NCBI RefSeq assembly: GCF_947507565.1
Contig: NC_089189.1
Coordinates: forward strand, 2,232,001-2,296,000
Reading direction: 5' to 3'
DNA from: Oscarella lobularis
Taxonomy: Eukaryota > Porifera > Homoscleromorpha > Homosclerophorida > Oscarellidae
DNA: 64,000 nucleotides
The position numbers were made by a program, and so were the translations under genes. The notes beneath the pieces are model-generated. The model was not told the origin of the DNA. It was given only the letters and a program-made list of their open reading frames with translations, and ran no database searches. This document shows positions 13,101-27,318 of the stretch, in pieces (within the stretch, counting starts at the first letter, position 1; the number at the start of each line of letters is the position of its first letter).

Positions 13101-16100
13101 GGCCTAAACTTTGATTCTAAGGGCCTAAATATTAAATTTAGGGCCTAAACTTTGATTCTAAGGGCGTAAATATTAAATTTAGGGCCTAAACTTTCATTCT
13201 AAGGGCCTAAATAATAAATTGAGGGCCTAAACTTTGATTCTAAGAACCTAAATATTAAATTGAGGGACTAAAGTTTGATTCTAAGGACCTAAATATTAAA
13301 TTTAGGGCCTAAACTTTGATTCTAAGGGCCTAAATATTAAATTTAGGGCCTAAACTTTGATTCTAAGGACCTAAATATTAAATTTAGGGCCTAAACTTTG
13401 ATTCTAAGGGCCTAAATATTAAATTTAGGGCTTAAACTTTCATTCTAAGGGCCTAAATAATAAATTGAGGGACTAAACTTTGATTCTAAGGACCTAAATA
13501 TTAAATTTAGGGCCTAAACTTTGATTCTAAGGGCCTAAATATTAAATTTAGGGCCTAAACTTTCATTCTAAGGGCCTAAATAATAAATTGAGGGACTAAA
13601 CTTTGATTCTAAGGACCTAAATATTAAATTGAGGGCCTAAACTTTGATTCTAAGGGCCTAAATATTAAATTGAGGGCCTAAACTTTGATTCTAAGAACCT
13701 AAATATTAAATTTAGGGCCTAAACTTTGATTCTAAGGGCCTAAATATTAAATTTAGGCCCTAAACTTTCATTCTAAGGGCCTAAATATTAAATTGACGGC
13801 CTAAAGTTTGATTCTAAGGGCCTAAATAATAAATTGAGGGCTTAAACTTTCATTCTAAGGGCCTAAATAATAAATTGAGGGCCTAAACTTTCATTCTAAG
13901 GTCCTAAATATTAAATTTAGGGCCTCAAGTTTGATTCTAAGGGCCTAAATATTAAATTTAGGGCCTAAACTTTGATTCTAAGGGCCTAAATATTAAATTT
14001 AGGGCCTAAACTTTGATTCTAAGGGCCTAAATATTAAATTTAGGGCTTAAACTTTCATTCTAAGGGCCTAAATAATAAATTGAGGGACTAAACTTTGATT
14101 CTAAGGACCTAAATATTAAATTTAGGGCCTAAACTTTGATTCTAAGGACCAAAATATTAAATTTAGGGCCTAAATTTTGATTCTAAGGGCCTAAATATTA
14201 AATTTAGGGCCTAAACTTTGATTCTAAGGGCCTAAATATTAAATTTAGGGCCTAAACTTTCATTCTAAGGGCCTAAATAATAAATTGAGGGCCTAAACTT
14301 TGATTCTAAGAACCTAAATATTAAATTGAGGGACTAAAGTTTGATTCTAAGGACCTAAATATTAAATTTAGGGCCTAAACTTTGATTCTAAGGGCCTAAA
14401 TATTAAATTTAGGGCCTAAATTTTCATTCTAAGGGCCTAAATAATAAATTGAGGGCCTAAACTTTGATTCTAAGAACCTAAATATTAAATTGAGGGACTA
14501 AAGTTTGATTCTAAGGACCTAAATATTAAATTTAGGGCCTAAACTTTGATTCTAAGGACCTAAATATTAAATTTAGGGCCTAAACTTTGATTCTAAGGGC
14601 CTAAATATTAAATTTAGGGCCTAAACTTCCATTCTAAGGGCCTAAATAATAAATTGAGGGACTAAACTTTGATTCTAAGGACCTAAATATTAAATTGAGG
14701 GCCTAAACTTTGATTCTAAGGGCCTAAATATTAAATTGAGGGCCTAAACTTTGATTCTAAGAACCTAAATATTAAATTTAGGGCCTAAACTTTGATTCTA
14801 AGGGCCTAAATATTAAATTTAGGGCCTAAACTTTCATTCTAAGGGCCTAAATATTAAATTGACGGCCTAAAGTTTGATTCTAAGGGCCTAAATAATAAAC
14901 TGAGGGCTTAAACTTTCATTCTAAGGGCCTAAATAATAAATTGAGGGCCTAAACTTTCATTCTAAGGGCCTAAATATTAAATTGAGGGCCTAAACTTTGA
15001 TTCTAAGGGCCTAAATATTAAATTTAGGGCCTCAACTTTGATTCTAAGGGCCTAAATATTAAATTTAGGGCCTAAACTTTGATTCTAAGGGCCTAAATAT
15101 TAAATTTAGGGCCTAAACTTTGATTCTAAGGGCCTAAATATTAAATTTAGGGCTTAAACGTTCATTCTAAGGGCCTAAATAATAAATTGAGGGACTAAAC
15201 TTTGATTCTAAGGACCTAAATATTAAATTTAGGGCCTAAACTTTGATTCTAAGGACCTAAATATTAAATTTAGGGCCTAAACTTTGATTCTAAGGGCCTA
15301 AATATTAAATTTAGGGCCTAAACTTTGATTATAAGGGCCTAATATTAAATTTAGGGCCTAAACTTTGATTCTAAGGGCCTAAATATTAAATTGAGGGCCT
15401 AAACTTTGATTCTAAGGACTTAAATATTAAATTTAGGGCCTAAACTTTGATTCTAAGGGCCTAAATATTAAATTTAGGGCTTAAACTTTCATTCTAAGGG
15501 CCTAAATAATAAATTGAGGGACTAAACTTTGATTCTAAGGACCTAAATATTAAATTGAGGGACTAAAGTTTGATTCTAAGGACCTAAATATTAAATTTAG
15601 GGCCTAAACTTTGATTCTAAAGGCCTAAATATTAAATTTAGGGACTAAACTTTGATTCTAAGGACCTAAATATTAAATTTAGGGCCTAAACTTTGATTCT
15701 AAGGGCCTAAATATTAAATTTAGGGCTTAAACTTTCATTCTAAGGGCCTAAATAATAAATGGAGGGACTAAACTTTGATTCTAAGGACCTAAATATTAAA
15801 TTTAGGGCCTAAACTTTGATTCTAAGGACCTAAATATTAAATTTAGGGCCTAAATTTTGATTCTAAGGGCCTAAATATTAAATTTAGGGCCTAAACTTTG
15901 ATTCTAAGGGCCTAAATATTAAATTTAGGGCCTAAACTTTCATTCTAAGGGCCTAAATAATAAATTGAGGGCCTAAACTTTGATTCTAAGAACCTAAATA
16001 TTAAATTGAGGGACTAAAGTTTGATTCTAAGGACCTAAATATTAAATTTAGGGCCTAAACTTTGATTCTAAGGACCTAAATATTAAATTTAGGGCCTAAA

Positions 16101-19100
16101 CTTTGATTCTAAGGGCCTAAATATTAAATTTAGGGCCTAAACTTTCATTCTAAGGGCCTAAATAATAAATTGAGGGACTAAACTTTGATTCTAAGGACCT
16201 AAATATTAAATTAAGGGCCTAAACTTTGATTCTAAAGGCCTAAATATTAAATTGAGGGCCTAAACTTTGATTCTAAGAACCTAAATATTAAATTTAGGGC
16301 CTAAACTTTGATTCTAAGGGCCTAAATATTAAATTTAGGGCCTAAACTTTGATTCTAAGGGCCTAAATATTAAATTGAGGGCCTAAACTTTGATTCTAAA
16401 GACCTAAATATTAAATTTAGGGCCTAAACTTTCATTCTAAGGGCCTAAATATTAAATTTAGGGCCTAAACTTTGATTCTGAGGGCCTAAATATTAAATTT
16501 CGGGCCTAAACTTTGATTCTAAGGGCCTAAATATTAAATTTAGGGCCTAAACTTTCATTCTAAGGTCCTAAATATTAAATTTAGGGCCTAAACTTTGATT
16601 CTAAGAGCTTAAATATTAAATTTAGGGCCTAAACTTTTATTCTAAAAGCCTAAATATTAAATTTAGGGCCTAAACTTTGATTCTAAGGGCCTAGATATTA
16701 AATTGAGGGCCTAAAGTTCGATTCTAAGGGCCTAAATAATAAATTGAGGGCCTAAACTTTCATTCTAAGGGCCTAAATATTAAATTTAGGGCCTAAAGAT
16801 CGATTCTAAGGGCCTAAATAATAAATTGAGGGCCTAAACTTTGATTCTAAGGACCTAAATATTAAATTTAGGGCCTAAACTTTGATTCTAAGGACATAAA
16901 TATTAAATTTAGGGCCTAAACTTTGATTCTAAGAGCTTAAATATTAAATTTAGGGCCTAAACTTTGATTCTAAGGGCCTAAATAATAAATTGAGGGACTA
17001 AACTTTGATTCTAAGGACCTAAATATTAAATTTAGGGCCTAAACTTTGATTCTAAGGGCCTAAATATTAAATTTAGGGCCTAAACTTTGATTCTAAGGGC
17101 CTAAATATTAAATTTAGGGCCTAAACTTTCATTCTAAGGGCCTAAATAATAAATTGAGGGCCTAAACTTTGATTCTAAGAACCTAAATATTAAATTGAGG
17201 AACTAAACTTTGATTCTAAGGACCTAAATATTAAATTTAGGGCCTAAACTTTGATTCTAAGGGCCTAAATATTAAATTTAAGGCCTAAACTTTCATTCTA
17301 AGGGCCTAAATATTAAATTGAGGGCCTAAACTTTGATTCTAAGGACCTAAATATTAAATTTAGGGCCTAAACTTTGATTCTAAGGGCCTAAATATTAAAT
17401 TTAGGGCCTAAACTTTGATTCTAAGGACCTAAATATAAAATTTAGGGCCTAAACTTTCATTCTAAGGGCCTAAATATTAAATTGACGGCCTATAGTTTGA
17501 TTCTAAGAACCTAAATATTAAATTTAGGGCCTAAACTTTGATTCTAAGGACCTAAATACTAAATTGAGGGCCTAAACTTTGATTCTAAGGACCTAAATAT
17601 TAAATTTAGGGCCTAAACTTTGATTCTAAGGGCCTAAATATTAAATTTAGGGCCTAAACTTTGATTCTAAGGACCTAAATATTAAATTTAGAACCTAAAC
17701 TTTCATTCTAAGGACCTAAATATTAAATTTAGGGCCTAAACTTTCATTCTAAGGGCCTAAATATTAAATTGAGGACGTGAAGTTTGATTCTAAGGGCCTA
17801 AATAATAAATTGAGGGCCTAAACTTTGATTCTAAGGGCCTAAATATTAAATTTAGAGCCTAAACTTTGATTCTAAGGGCCTAAATATTAAATTTAGGGCC
17901 TAAACTTTCATTCTAAGGGCCTAAATAATAAATTGAGGGCCTAAACTTTGATTCTAAGAACCTAAATATTAAATTGAGGGACTAAACTTTGATTCTAAGG
18001 ACCTAAATATTAAATTTAGGGCCTAAACTTTGATTCTAAGGGCCTAAATATTAAATTTAGGGCCTAAACTTTCATTCTAAGGGCCTAAATATTAAAATGA
18101 GGGCCTAAAGTTTGATTCTAAGGACCTAAATAATAAATTGAGGGCCTAAACTTTGATTCTAAGGACCTAAATATTAAATTTAGGGCCTAAACTTTGATTC
18201 TAAGAACCTAAATATTAAATTTAGGGCCTAAACTTTGATTCTAAGAGCTTAAATATTAAATTTAGGGCCTAAACTTTGATTCTAAGAGCCTAAATATTAA
18301 ATTTAGGGCCTAAACTTTGATTCTAAGGGCCTAGATATTAAATTAAGGGCCTAAAGTTCGATTCTAAGGGCCTAAATAATAAATTGAGGGCCTAAACTTT
18401 CATTCTAAGGGCCTAAATAATAAATTGAGGGCCTAAACTTTGATTCTAAGGGCCTAAATATTAAATTGAGGGCCTAAACTTTGATTCTAAGGGCCTAAAT
18501 ATTAAATTGAGGGCCTAAACTTTGATTCTAAGGACCTAAATATTAAATTTAGGGCCTAAACTTTGATTCTAAGGACCTAAATATAAAATTTAGGGCCTAA
18601 ACTTTCATTCTAAGGGCCTAAATGTTAAATTGACGGCCTAAAGTTTGATTCTAAGAACCTAAATATTAAATTTAGGGCCTAAACTTTGATTCTAAGGACC
18701 TAAATACTAAATTGAGGGCCTAAACTTTGATTCTAAGGACCTAAATATTAAATTTAGGGCCTAAACTTTGATTCTAAGGACCTAAATATTAAATTTAGAA
18801 CCTAAATTTTGATTCTAAGGACCTAAATATTAAATTTAGGGCCTAAACTTTCATTCTAAGGGCCTAAATATTAAATTGACGGCCTAAAGTTTGATTCTAA
18901 AGACCTAAATATTAAATTTAGGGCCTAAACTTTGATTCTAAGGACCTAAATACTAAATTGACGGCCTAAACTTTGATTCTAAGGGCCTAAATATTAAATT
19001 TAGGGCCTAAACTTTCATTCTAAGGGCCTAAATATTAAATTAACGGCCTAAACTTCGATTCTAAGGACCTAAATATTAAATTTAGGGCCTAAACTTTCAT

Positions 19101-22100
19101 TCTAAGGGCCTAAATATTAAATTTAGGGCCTAAACTTTCATTCTAAGGGCCTAAATATTAAATTGACGGCCTAAAGTTTGATTCTAAGGGCCTAAATATT
19201 AAATTGAGGGCATAAATTTTGATTCTAAGGGCCTAAATATTAAATTTAGGGCCTAAACTTTGATTCTAAGGGCCTAAATAATAAATTGAGGGCATAAACT
19301 TTCATTCTAAGGGCCTAAATATTAAATTGAGGGCCTAAACTTTGATTCTAAGGGCCTAAATATTAAATTTAGGGCCTAAACTTTCATTCTAAGAACCTAA
19401 ATATTAAATTGAGGGCCTACACTTTGATTCTAAGGGCCTAAATATTAAATTGAGGGCCTAAACTTTGATTCTAAGGACCTAAATATTAAATTTAGGGCCT
19501 AAACTTTGATTCTAAGAACCTAAATATTAAATTTAGGGCCTAAACTTTCATTCTAAGGGCCTAAATAATAAATTGAGGGACTAAACTTTTTTTCTAAAGG
19601 CCTAAATAATAAATTGAGGGCCTAAACTTTCATTCTAAGGGCCTAAAATTTAAATTGAGGGCCTAAACTTTGATTCTAAGGGCCTAAGTAATAAATTGAG
19701 GGCCTAAACTTTCATTCTAAGGGCCTAAATAATAAATTGAGGGCCTAAACTTTCATTCTAAGAGCCTAAATAATAAATTGAGGGCCTAAACTTTCATTCT
19801 AAGGGCCTAAATATTAAATTGAGGGCCTAAACTTTGATTCTAAGGGCCTAAATAATAAATTGAGGGCCTAAACTTTGATTCTAAGAACCTAAATATTAAA
19901 TTGAGGGCCTAAACTTTGATTCTAAGGGCCTAAATAATAAATTGAGGGCCTAAACTTTCATTCTAAGGGCCTAAATAATAAATTGAGGGCCTAAACTTTG
20001 ATTCTAAGGACCTAAATATTAAATTTAGGGCCAAAACTTTGATTCTAAGGGCCTAAATATTAAATTGAGGGCCTAAACTTTGATTCTAAGGGCCTAAATA
20101 TTAAATTGAGGGTCTAAACTTTGATTCTAAGGGCCTAAATATCAAATTTAGGGCCTAAACTTTGATTCTAAGGGCCTAAATATTAAATTTAGAGCCTAAA
20201 CTTTGATTCTGAGGGCCTAAATATTAAATTTAGGGCCTAAACTTTGATTCTAAGGGCCTAAATAATAAATTGAGGGCCTAAACTTTGATTCTAGGGACCT
20301 AAATATTAAATTTAGGGCCTAAACTTTGATTCTAAGAGCCTAAATATTAAATTTAGGGCCTAAACTTTGATTCCAATGGCCTAAATATTAAATTTAGGGC
20401 CTAAACTTTGATTCTAAGAGCCTAAATATTAAATTGAGGGCCTAAACTTTGATTCTAAGGGCCTAAATATTAAATTGAGGGCCTAAAGTTCGATTCTAAG
20501 AGCCTAAATAATAAATTGAGGGCCTAAACTTTCATTCTAAGGGCCTAAATAATAAATTGAGGGCCTAAACTTTGATTCTAAGGGCCTAAATATTAAATTG
20601 AGGGCCTAAACTTTGATTCTAAGGGCCTAAATATTAAATTGAGGGCCTAAACTTTGATTCTAAGGACCTAAATATTAAATTTAGGGCCTAAACTTTGATT
20701 CTAAGGGCCTAAATATTAAATTTAGGGCCTAAACTTTGATTCTAAGGGCCTAAATATTAAATTTAGGGCCTAAACTTTGATTCTAAGGGCCTAAATATTA
20801 AATTTAGGGCCTAAAATTTGATTCTAAGGGCCTAAATATTAAATTTAGGGCCTAAACTTTGATTCTAAGGGCCTAAATATTAAATTGAGGGCCTAAACTT
20901 TGATTCTAAGGACCTAAATATTAAATTTAGGGCCTAAACTTTGATTCTAAGGGCCTAAATATTAAATTTAGAGCCTAAACTTTGATTCTGAGGGCCTAAA
21001 TATTAAATTTAGGGCCTAAACTTTGATTCTAAGGGCCTAAATAATAAATTGAGGGCCTAAACTTTGATTCTAAGGGCCTAAATATTAAATTGAGGGTCTA
21101 AACTTTGATTCTAAGGGCCTAAATATTAAATTGAGGGCCTAAACTTTGATTCTAGGGACCTAAATATTAAATTTAGGGCCTAAACTTTGATTCTAAGAGC
21201 CTAAATATTAAATTTAGGGCCAAAACTTTGATTCCAATGGCCTAAATATTAAATTTAGGGCCTAAACTTTGATTCTAAGAGCCTAAATATTAAACTGAGG
21301 GCCTAAACTTTGATTCTAAGGACCTAAATATTAAATTTAGGGCCAAAACTTTGATTATAAGGGCCTAAATATTAAATTTAGGGCCTAAACTTTGATTCTG
21401 AGGGCCTAAATATTAAATTTAGGGCCTAAACTTTGATTCTAAGGGCCTAAATATTAAATTTAGGGCCTAAACTTTCATTCTTAGGGCCTAAATATTAAAT
21501 TGACGGCCTAAAGTTTGATTCTAAGGGCCTAAATAATAAATTGAGGGCCTAAACTTTCATTCTAAGGGCCTAAATATTAAATTGAGGGCTTAAACTTTGA
21601 TTCTAAGAGCCTAAATATTAAATTGAGGGCCTAAACTTTGATTCTAAGGGCCTAAATAATAAATTGAGGGCCTAAACTTTCATTCTAAGGGCCTAAATAT
21701 TAAATTGAGGGCCTAAAGTTTGATACTAAGGGCCTCAATAATAAATTGAGGGCCTAAAGTTTGATTCTAAAGGCCTAAATATTAAATTGAGGGCCTAAAC
21801 TTTGATTCTAAGGACCTAAATATTAAATTTAGGGCCTAAACTTTGATTCTAAGGGCCTAAATATTAAATTTAGGGCCTAAACTTTGATTCTAAGGGCCTA
21901 AATATTAAATTTAGGGCCTAAACTTTCATTCTAAGGGCCTAAATATTAAATTGAGGGCCTAAAGATCGATTCTAAGGGCCTAAATAATAAATTGAGGGCC
22001 TAAACTTTGATTCTAAGGACCTAAATATTAAATTTAGGGCCTAAACTTTGATTCTAAGGACCTAAATATTAAATTTAGGGCCTAAACTTTGATTCTAAAA

Positions 22101-25020
22101 GCTTAAATATTAAATTTAGGGCCTAAACTTTGATTCTAAGAGCCTAAATATTAAATTTAGGGCCTAAACTTTGATTCTAAGGGCCTAGATATTAAATTGA
22201 GGGCCTAAAGTTCGATTCTAAGAGCCTAAATAATAAATTGAGGGCCTAAACTTTCATTCTAAGGGCCTAAATAATAAATTGAGGGCCTAAACTTTGATTC
22301 TAAGGGCCTAAATATTAAATTGAGGGCCTAAACTTTGATTCTAAGGGCCTAAATATTAAATTGAGGGCCTAAACTTTGATTCTAAGGACCTAAATATTAA
22401 ATTTAGGGCCTAAACTTTGATTCTAAGAGCCTAAATATTAAATTTAGGGCCTAAACTTTGATTCTAAGGGCCTAAATATTAAATTTAGGGCCTAAACTTT
22501 GATTCTAAGGGCCTAAATATTAAATTTAGGGCCTAAAATTTGATTCTAAGGGCCTAAATATTAAATTTAGGGCCTAAACTTTGATTCTAAGGGCCTAAAT
22601 ATTAAATTGAGGGCCTAAACTTTGATTCTAAGGACCTAAATATTAAATTTAGGGCCTAAACTTTCATTCTAAGGGCCTAAATATTAAATTTAGAGCCTAA
22701 ACTTTGATTCTGAGGGCCTAAATATTAAATTTAGGGCCTAAACTTTGATTCTAAGGGCCTAAATAATAAATTGAGGGCCTAAACTTTGATTCTAAGGGCC
22801 TAAATATTAAATTGAGGGTCTAAACTTTGATTCTAAGGGCCTAAATATTAAATTGAGGGCCTAAACTTTGATTCTAGGGACCTAAATATTAAATTTAGGG
22901 CCTAAACTTTGATTCTAAGAGCCTAAATATTAAATTTAGGGCCTAAACTTTGATTCCAATGGCCTAAATATTAAATTTAGGGCCTAAACTTTGATTCTAA
23001 GGGCCTAAATATTAAATTTAGGGCCTAAACTTTGATTCTAAGGGCCTAAATATTAAATTTAGGGCCTAAACTTTGATTCTAAGAGCCTAAATATTAAATT
23101 GAGGGCCTAAACTTTGATTCTAAGGACCTAAATATTAAATTTAGGGCCTAAACTTTGATTATAAGGGCCTAAATATTAAATTTAGGGCCTAAACTTTGAT
23201 TCTGAGGGCCTTAATATTAAATTTAGGGCCTAAACTTTGATTCTAAGGGCCTAAATATTAAATTGACGGCCTAAAGTTTGATTCTAAGGGCCTAAATAAT
23301 AAATTGAGGGCCTAAACTTTCATTCTAAGGGCCTAAATATTAAATTTAGGGCTTAAACTTTGTTTCTAAGGACCTAAATATTAAATTTAGGGCCTAAACT
23401 TTGATTCTAAGGGCCTAAATATTAAATTTAGGGCCTAAACTTTGATTCTAAGGGCCTAAATAATAAATTGAGGGCCTAAACTTTGATTCTAAGGGCCTAA
23501 ATATTAAATTTAGGGCCTAAACTTTGATTCTAAGGGCCTAAATAATAAATTGAGGGCCTAAACTTTCATTCTAAGGGCCTAAATAATAAATTGAGGGCCT
23601 AAACTTTGATTCTAAGAACCTAAATATTAAATTGAGGGACTAAACTTTGATTCTAAGGACCTAAATATTAAATTTAGGGCCTAAACTTTGATTCCAATGG
23701 CCTAAATATTAAATTTGGGGCCTAAACTTTGATTCTAAGGGCCTAAATATTAAATTTAGGGCCTAAACTTTAATTCTAAGGGCCTAAATATTAAATTTAG
23801 GGCCTAAACTTTCATTCTAAGGGCCTAAATATTAAATTGAGGGCCTAAACTTTGATTCTAAGGGCCTAAATAATAAATTGAGGGCCTAAACTTTCATTCT
23901 AAGGGCCTAAATATTAAATTAAGGGCCTAAACTTTGATTCTAAGGGCCTAAATATTAAATTGAGGGCCTAAACTTTGATTCTAAGGGCCTAAATATTAAA
24001 TTTAGGGCCTAAACTTTGATTCTAAGGACCTAAATATTAAATTTAGGGCCTAAACTTTGATTCTAAGAGCTTAAATATTAAATTTAGGGCCTAAACTTTG
24101 ATTCTATGAGCCTAAATATTAAATTTAGGGCCTAAACTTTGATTCTAAGGGCCTAGATATTAAATTGAGGGCCTAAAGTTCGATTCTAAAGGCCTAAATA
24201 ATAAATTGAGGGCCTTAACTTTCATTCTAAGGGCCTAAATAATAAATTGAGGGCCTAAACTTTGATTCTAAGGGCCTAAATAATAAATTGAGGGACTAAA
24301 CTTTGATTCTAACGACCTAAATATTAAATTTAGGGCCTAAACTTTGATTGTAAGGGCCTAAATATTAAATTTAGGGCCTAAACTTTGATTCTAAGGGCCT
24401 AAATAATAAATTGAGGGCCTAAACTTTCATTCTAAGAGCCTAAATATTAAATTGAGGGCCTAAACTTTCATTGTAAGGGCCTAAATATTAAATTGAGAGC
24501 CTAAACTTTGATTCTAAGGACCTAAATATTAAATTTAGGGCCTAAACTTTGATTCTAAGGGCCTAAATATTAAATTGAGGGCCTAAACTTTGATTCTAAG
24601 GACCTAAATATTAAATTTAGGGCCTAAACTTTGATTCTAAGGGCCTAAATATTAAATTTAGGGCCTAAACTTTGATTCTAAGGGCCTAAATAATAAATTG
24701 AGGGCCTAAACTTTCATTCTAAGGGCCTAAATATTAAATTGAGGGCCTAAAGTTTGATTCTAAGGGCCTAAATAATAAATTGAGGGCCTAAAGTTTGATT
24801 CTAAGGGCCTAAATATTAAATTTAGGGCCTAAACATAGATTCTAAGGGCCTAAATATTAAATTTAGGGCCTAAACTTTGATTCTAAGGGCCTAAATATTA
24901 AATTGAGGGACTAAACTTTCATTATAAGAGCCTAAATATTAAATTTAGGGCCTAAACTTTCATTCTAAGGGCCTAAATAATAAATTGAGGGACTAAACTT
25001 TGATTCTAACGACCTAAATA
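4126..25020. repeat. 41-bp satellite, homogenised core with higher-order repeats
   Basis: About 510 head-to-tail units of 41 bp, each consisting of GGGCCTAAATATTAAATT, then (T/G)AGGGCCTAAACTTT, then (G/C)ATTCTAA. Two unit types recur: one with ATTAAATTTAGGG and TTTGATTC, the other with AATAAATTGAGGG and TTTCATTC. Marker variants repeat at fixed distances. GAACCTAAATATTAAATTGAGGG-type units lie at 8443, 8894, 9345, 9960 and 10411, giving spacings of 451, 451, 615 and 451 bp. AAGTGCC lies at about 9100 and 10166, a spacing of 1066 bp. All spacings are multiples of 41. Blocks of the older variants are embedded at about 5045-5455 and 6838-7200. No gene is present. Confidence 0.96.
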
Positions 25021-26158
25021 TTAAATTGAGGGCCTAATCTTTGATTCCTAGGGCCTAAATATTAAATTGAGGGCCTAATCTTTGATTCTTAGGGGCTGAA
25101 TATTAAATTGAGGGCCTAATCTTTGATTCTTAGGACGTAGATTTTAAATTGAGGTCCTAATCTTCGATTCCAAAGGCCTAAATATAAAATTGAGGACATA
25201 ATCTTCGATTCTTGGGGCCTAAATATTAAATTGAGGACCTAATCTTTGATTCTTATGGCCTAAATATCAAATTGAGGTCCTAACCATCGATTCTTAGAGC
25301 CTAAATATTAAATTGAGGACCTAATCTTTGATTCTTAGAGCCTAAATTTTAAATTGAGGTCCTAATCTTCGATTCTTAGAGCCTAAATATTAAATTGAGG
25401 GCCTAATCTTCGATTCTTGAAGCCTAAATATTAAATTGAGGGCCTAATCTTCGATTCTTGAAGCCTAAATATTAAATTGAGGACCTAATCTTTAATTTTT
25501 AAGGTCTAAATATTAAATTTAGGACCTAATCTTTGATTCTTAGGGCCTAAATAATAAATTGAGGGCCTAATCTTTGATTCTTAGGGCCTAAATATTAAAT
25601 TGAGGGCCTAATCTTTGATTCTTAGGGGCTGAATATTAAATTGAGGGCCTAATCTTTGATTCTTAGGACGTAAATTTTAAATTGAGGTCCTAATCTTCGA
25701 TTCCAAAGGCCTAAATATAAAATTGAGGGCATAATCTTCGATTCTTGGGGCCTAAATATTAAATTGAGGACCTAATCTTTGATTCTTATGGTCTAAATAT
25801 CAAATTGAGGTCATAACCATCGATTCTTACAGCCTAAATATTAAATTGAGGACCTAATCTTTGATTCTTAGAGCCTAAATTTTAAATTGAGGTCCTAATC
25901 TTCGATTCTTGAAGCCTAAATATTAAATTGAGGACCTAATCTTTGATTTTTAAGGTCTAAATATTAAATTTAGGTCCTAATCTTTGATTCTTAGGGCCTA
26001 AATAATAAATTGAGGGCCTAATCTTTGATTCTTACGGCTAAATATTAAATTGAGGGCCTAATGTTTGATTCCTAGGGCCTATATTTTAAATTGAGGTCCT
26101 AATCTTCGATTCTTAGGGCCTAAATATTAAATTGAGGACCTAATCTTTGATTCTTAGG
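25021..26158. repeat. 41-bp satellite, diverged right shoulder
   Basis: The older variants seen at 2.46-4.1 kb reappear here (CTTCGATTCTTGAAGCC, GGACGTA, TTTTTAAGGTCTAAAT). The sequence class order is therefore diverged, homogeneous, diverged across the array. The array stops abruptly inside a unit at TTAGGGC and passes straight into the 54-bp family, with only AGGC/AATTGAG-type microhomology at the joint. Confidence 0.92.
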
Positions 26159-26925
26159 GCAATTGAGTTCAACCCCTAATCATTGACTCATAAGGAAGGG
26201 AGACGGCCTAAGGCAATTGAGTTCAACCCCTAATCATTGACTCATAAGGAAAGGAGACGGCTAAGACAATTGAGTTCAACCCCTAATCATTGACTCATAA
26301 GGAAAGAAGACGGCCTAAGGCAATTGAGTTCAACCCCTAATCATTGACTCATAAGGAAAGGAGACGGCCTAAGGCAATTGAGTTCAACCCCTAATCATTG
26401 ACTCATAAGGAAAGGAGACGGCCTAAGGCAAATGAGTTCAACCCCTAATCATTGACTCATAAGGAAAGGAGAATGCCTAAGGCAATTGAGTTCAACCCCT
26501 AATCATTGGAATGAAAGGAGACGGCGAAGACAATTGAGTTCAACCCATAATCATTGACTCATAAGGAAAGGAGACGGCTAAGGCAATTGAGATCAACCCC
26601 TAATCATTGACTCATAAGGAAAGGAGAAGGCCTAAGGCAAATGAGTTCAACCCCTAATCATTGACTCATAAGGATAGGAGAAGGCCTAAGGCAATTGAGT
26701 TCAACCCCTAATCATTGACTCATAAGGAAAGGAGATGGCCTAAGGCAATTGAGATCAACCCCTAATCATTGGAAGGAAAGGAGACGGCGAAGACAATTGA
26801 GTTCAACCCCTAATCATTGACTCATAAGGAAAGGAGACGGCCTAAGGCAATTGAATTTAACCCCTAATCATTGACTCATAAGGAAAGGAGACGGCCTAAG
26901 GGAATTGAATTCAACCTCTAAACAT
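26159..26925. repeat. 54-bp tandem satellite, right flank
   Basis: About 14 units of the same 54-bp family as 1631-2457, in the same orientation and with the same types of shortened unit (for example GGAAGGAAAGGAGACGGCG near 26770). It marks the far border of the 41-bp array. Confidence 0.93.
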
Positions 26926-27318
26926 CGATTAATAAGGGCGAGAGACAGCCTACGGTATTTGAATTCAACCTCTAAACATCGATTAATAAGGGGGCTAGAG
27001 ACAGCCTACGGTAATTGAATTCAAACTCTAAACATCGATTAATAAGGGCGAGAGACAGCCTACGGTAATTGAATTCAACCTCTAAACATCGATTAATAAG
27101 GGGGCTAGAGACAGCCTACGGTAATTGAATTCAAACTCTAAACATCGATTAATAAGGGCGAGAGACAGCCTACGGTAATTGAATTCAACCTCTAAACATC
27201 GATTAATAAGGGGGCTAGAGACAGCCTACGGTAATTGAATTCAAACTCTAAACATCGATTAATAAGGGCGAGAGACAGCCTACGGCAATTGACTTCAACC
27301 TCTAAACATCGATTCATA
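26926..27318. repeat. 54/56-bp variant satellite forming a 110-bp dimer repeat
   Basis: A diverged derivative of the 54-bp family (GAATTCAACCTCTAAACATC, GATTAATAAGGG, GACAGCCTACGGTAATT). Units alternate between a GGGCGAGAG form and a GGGGGCTAGAG form. The GGGGCTAGAG marker sits at 26991, 27101 and 27211, an exact 110-bp period, so the true unit here is a dimer. It is the last satellite before unique sequence. Confidence 0.92.

Noticed and set aside
4126-25020. Telomere-like TTTAGGG inside the 41-bp unit
   Set aside because: It occurs once per 41 bp and never as a tandem heptamer, so it is a coincidence of the unit sequence, not telomeric DNA.
1-27318. CRISPR-like array of repeats
   Set aside because: Units are contiguous tandem repeats with no unique spacers, and the rest of the window is clearly animal nuclear DNA.
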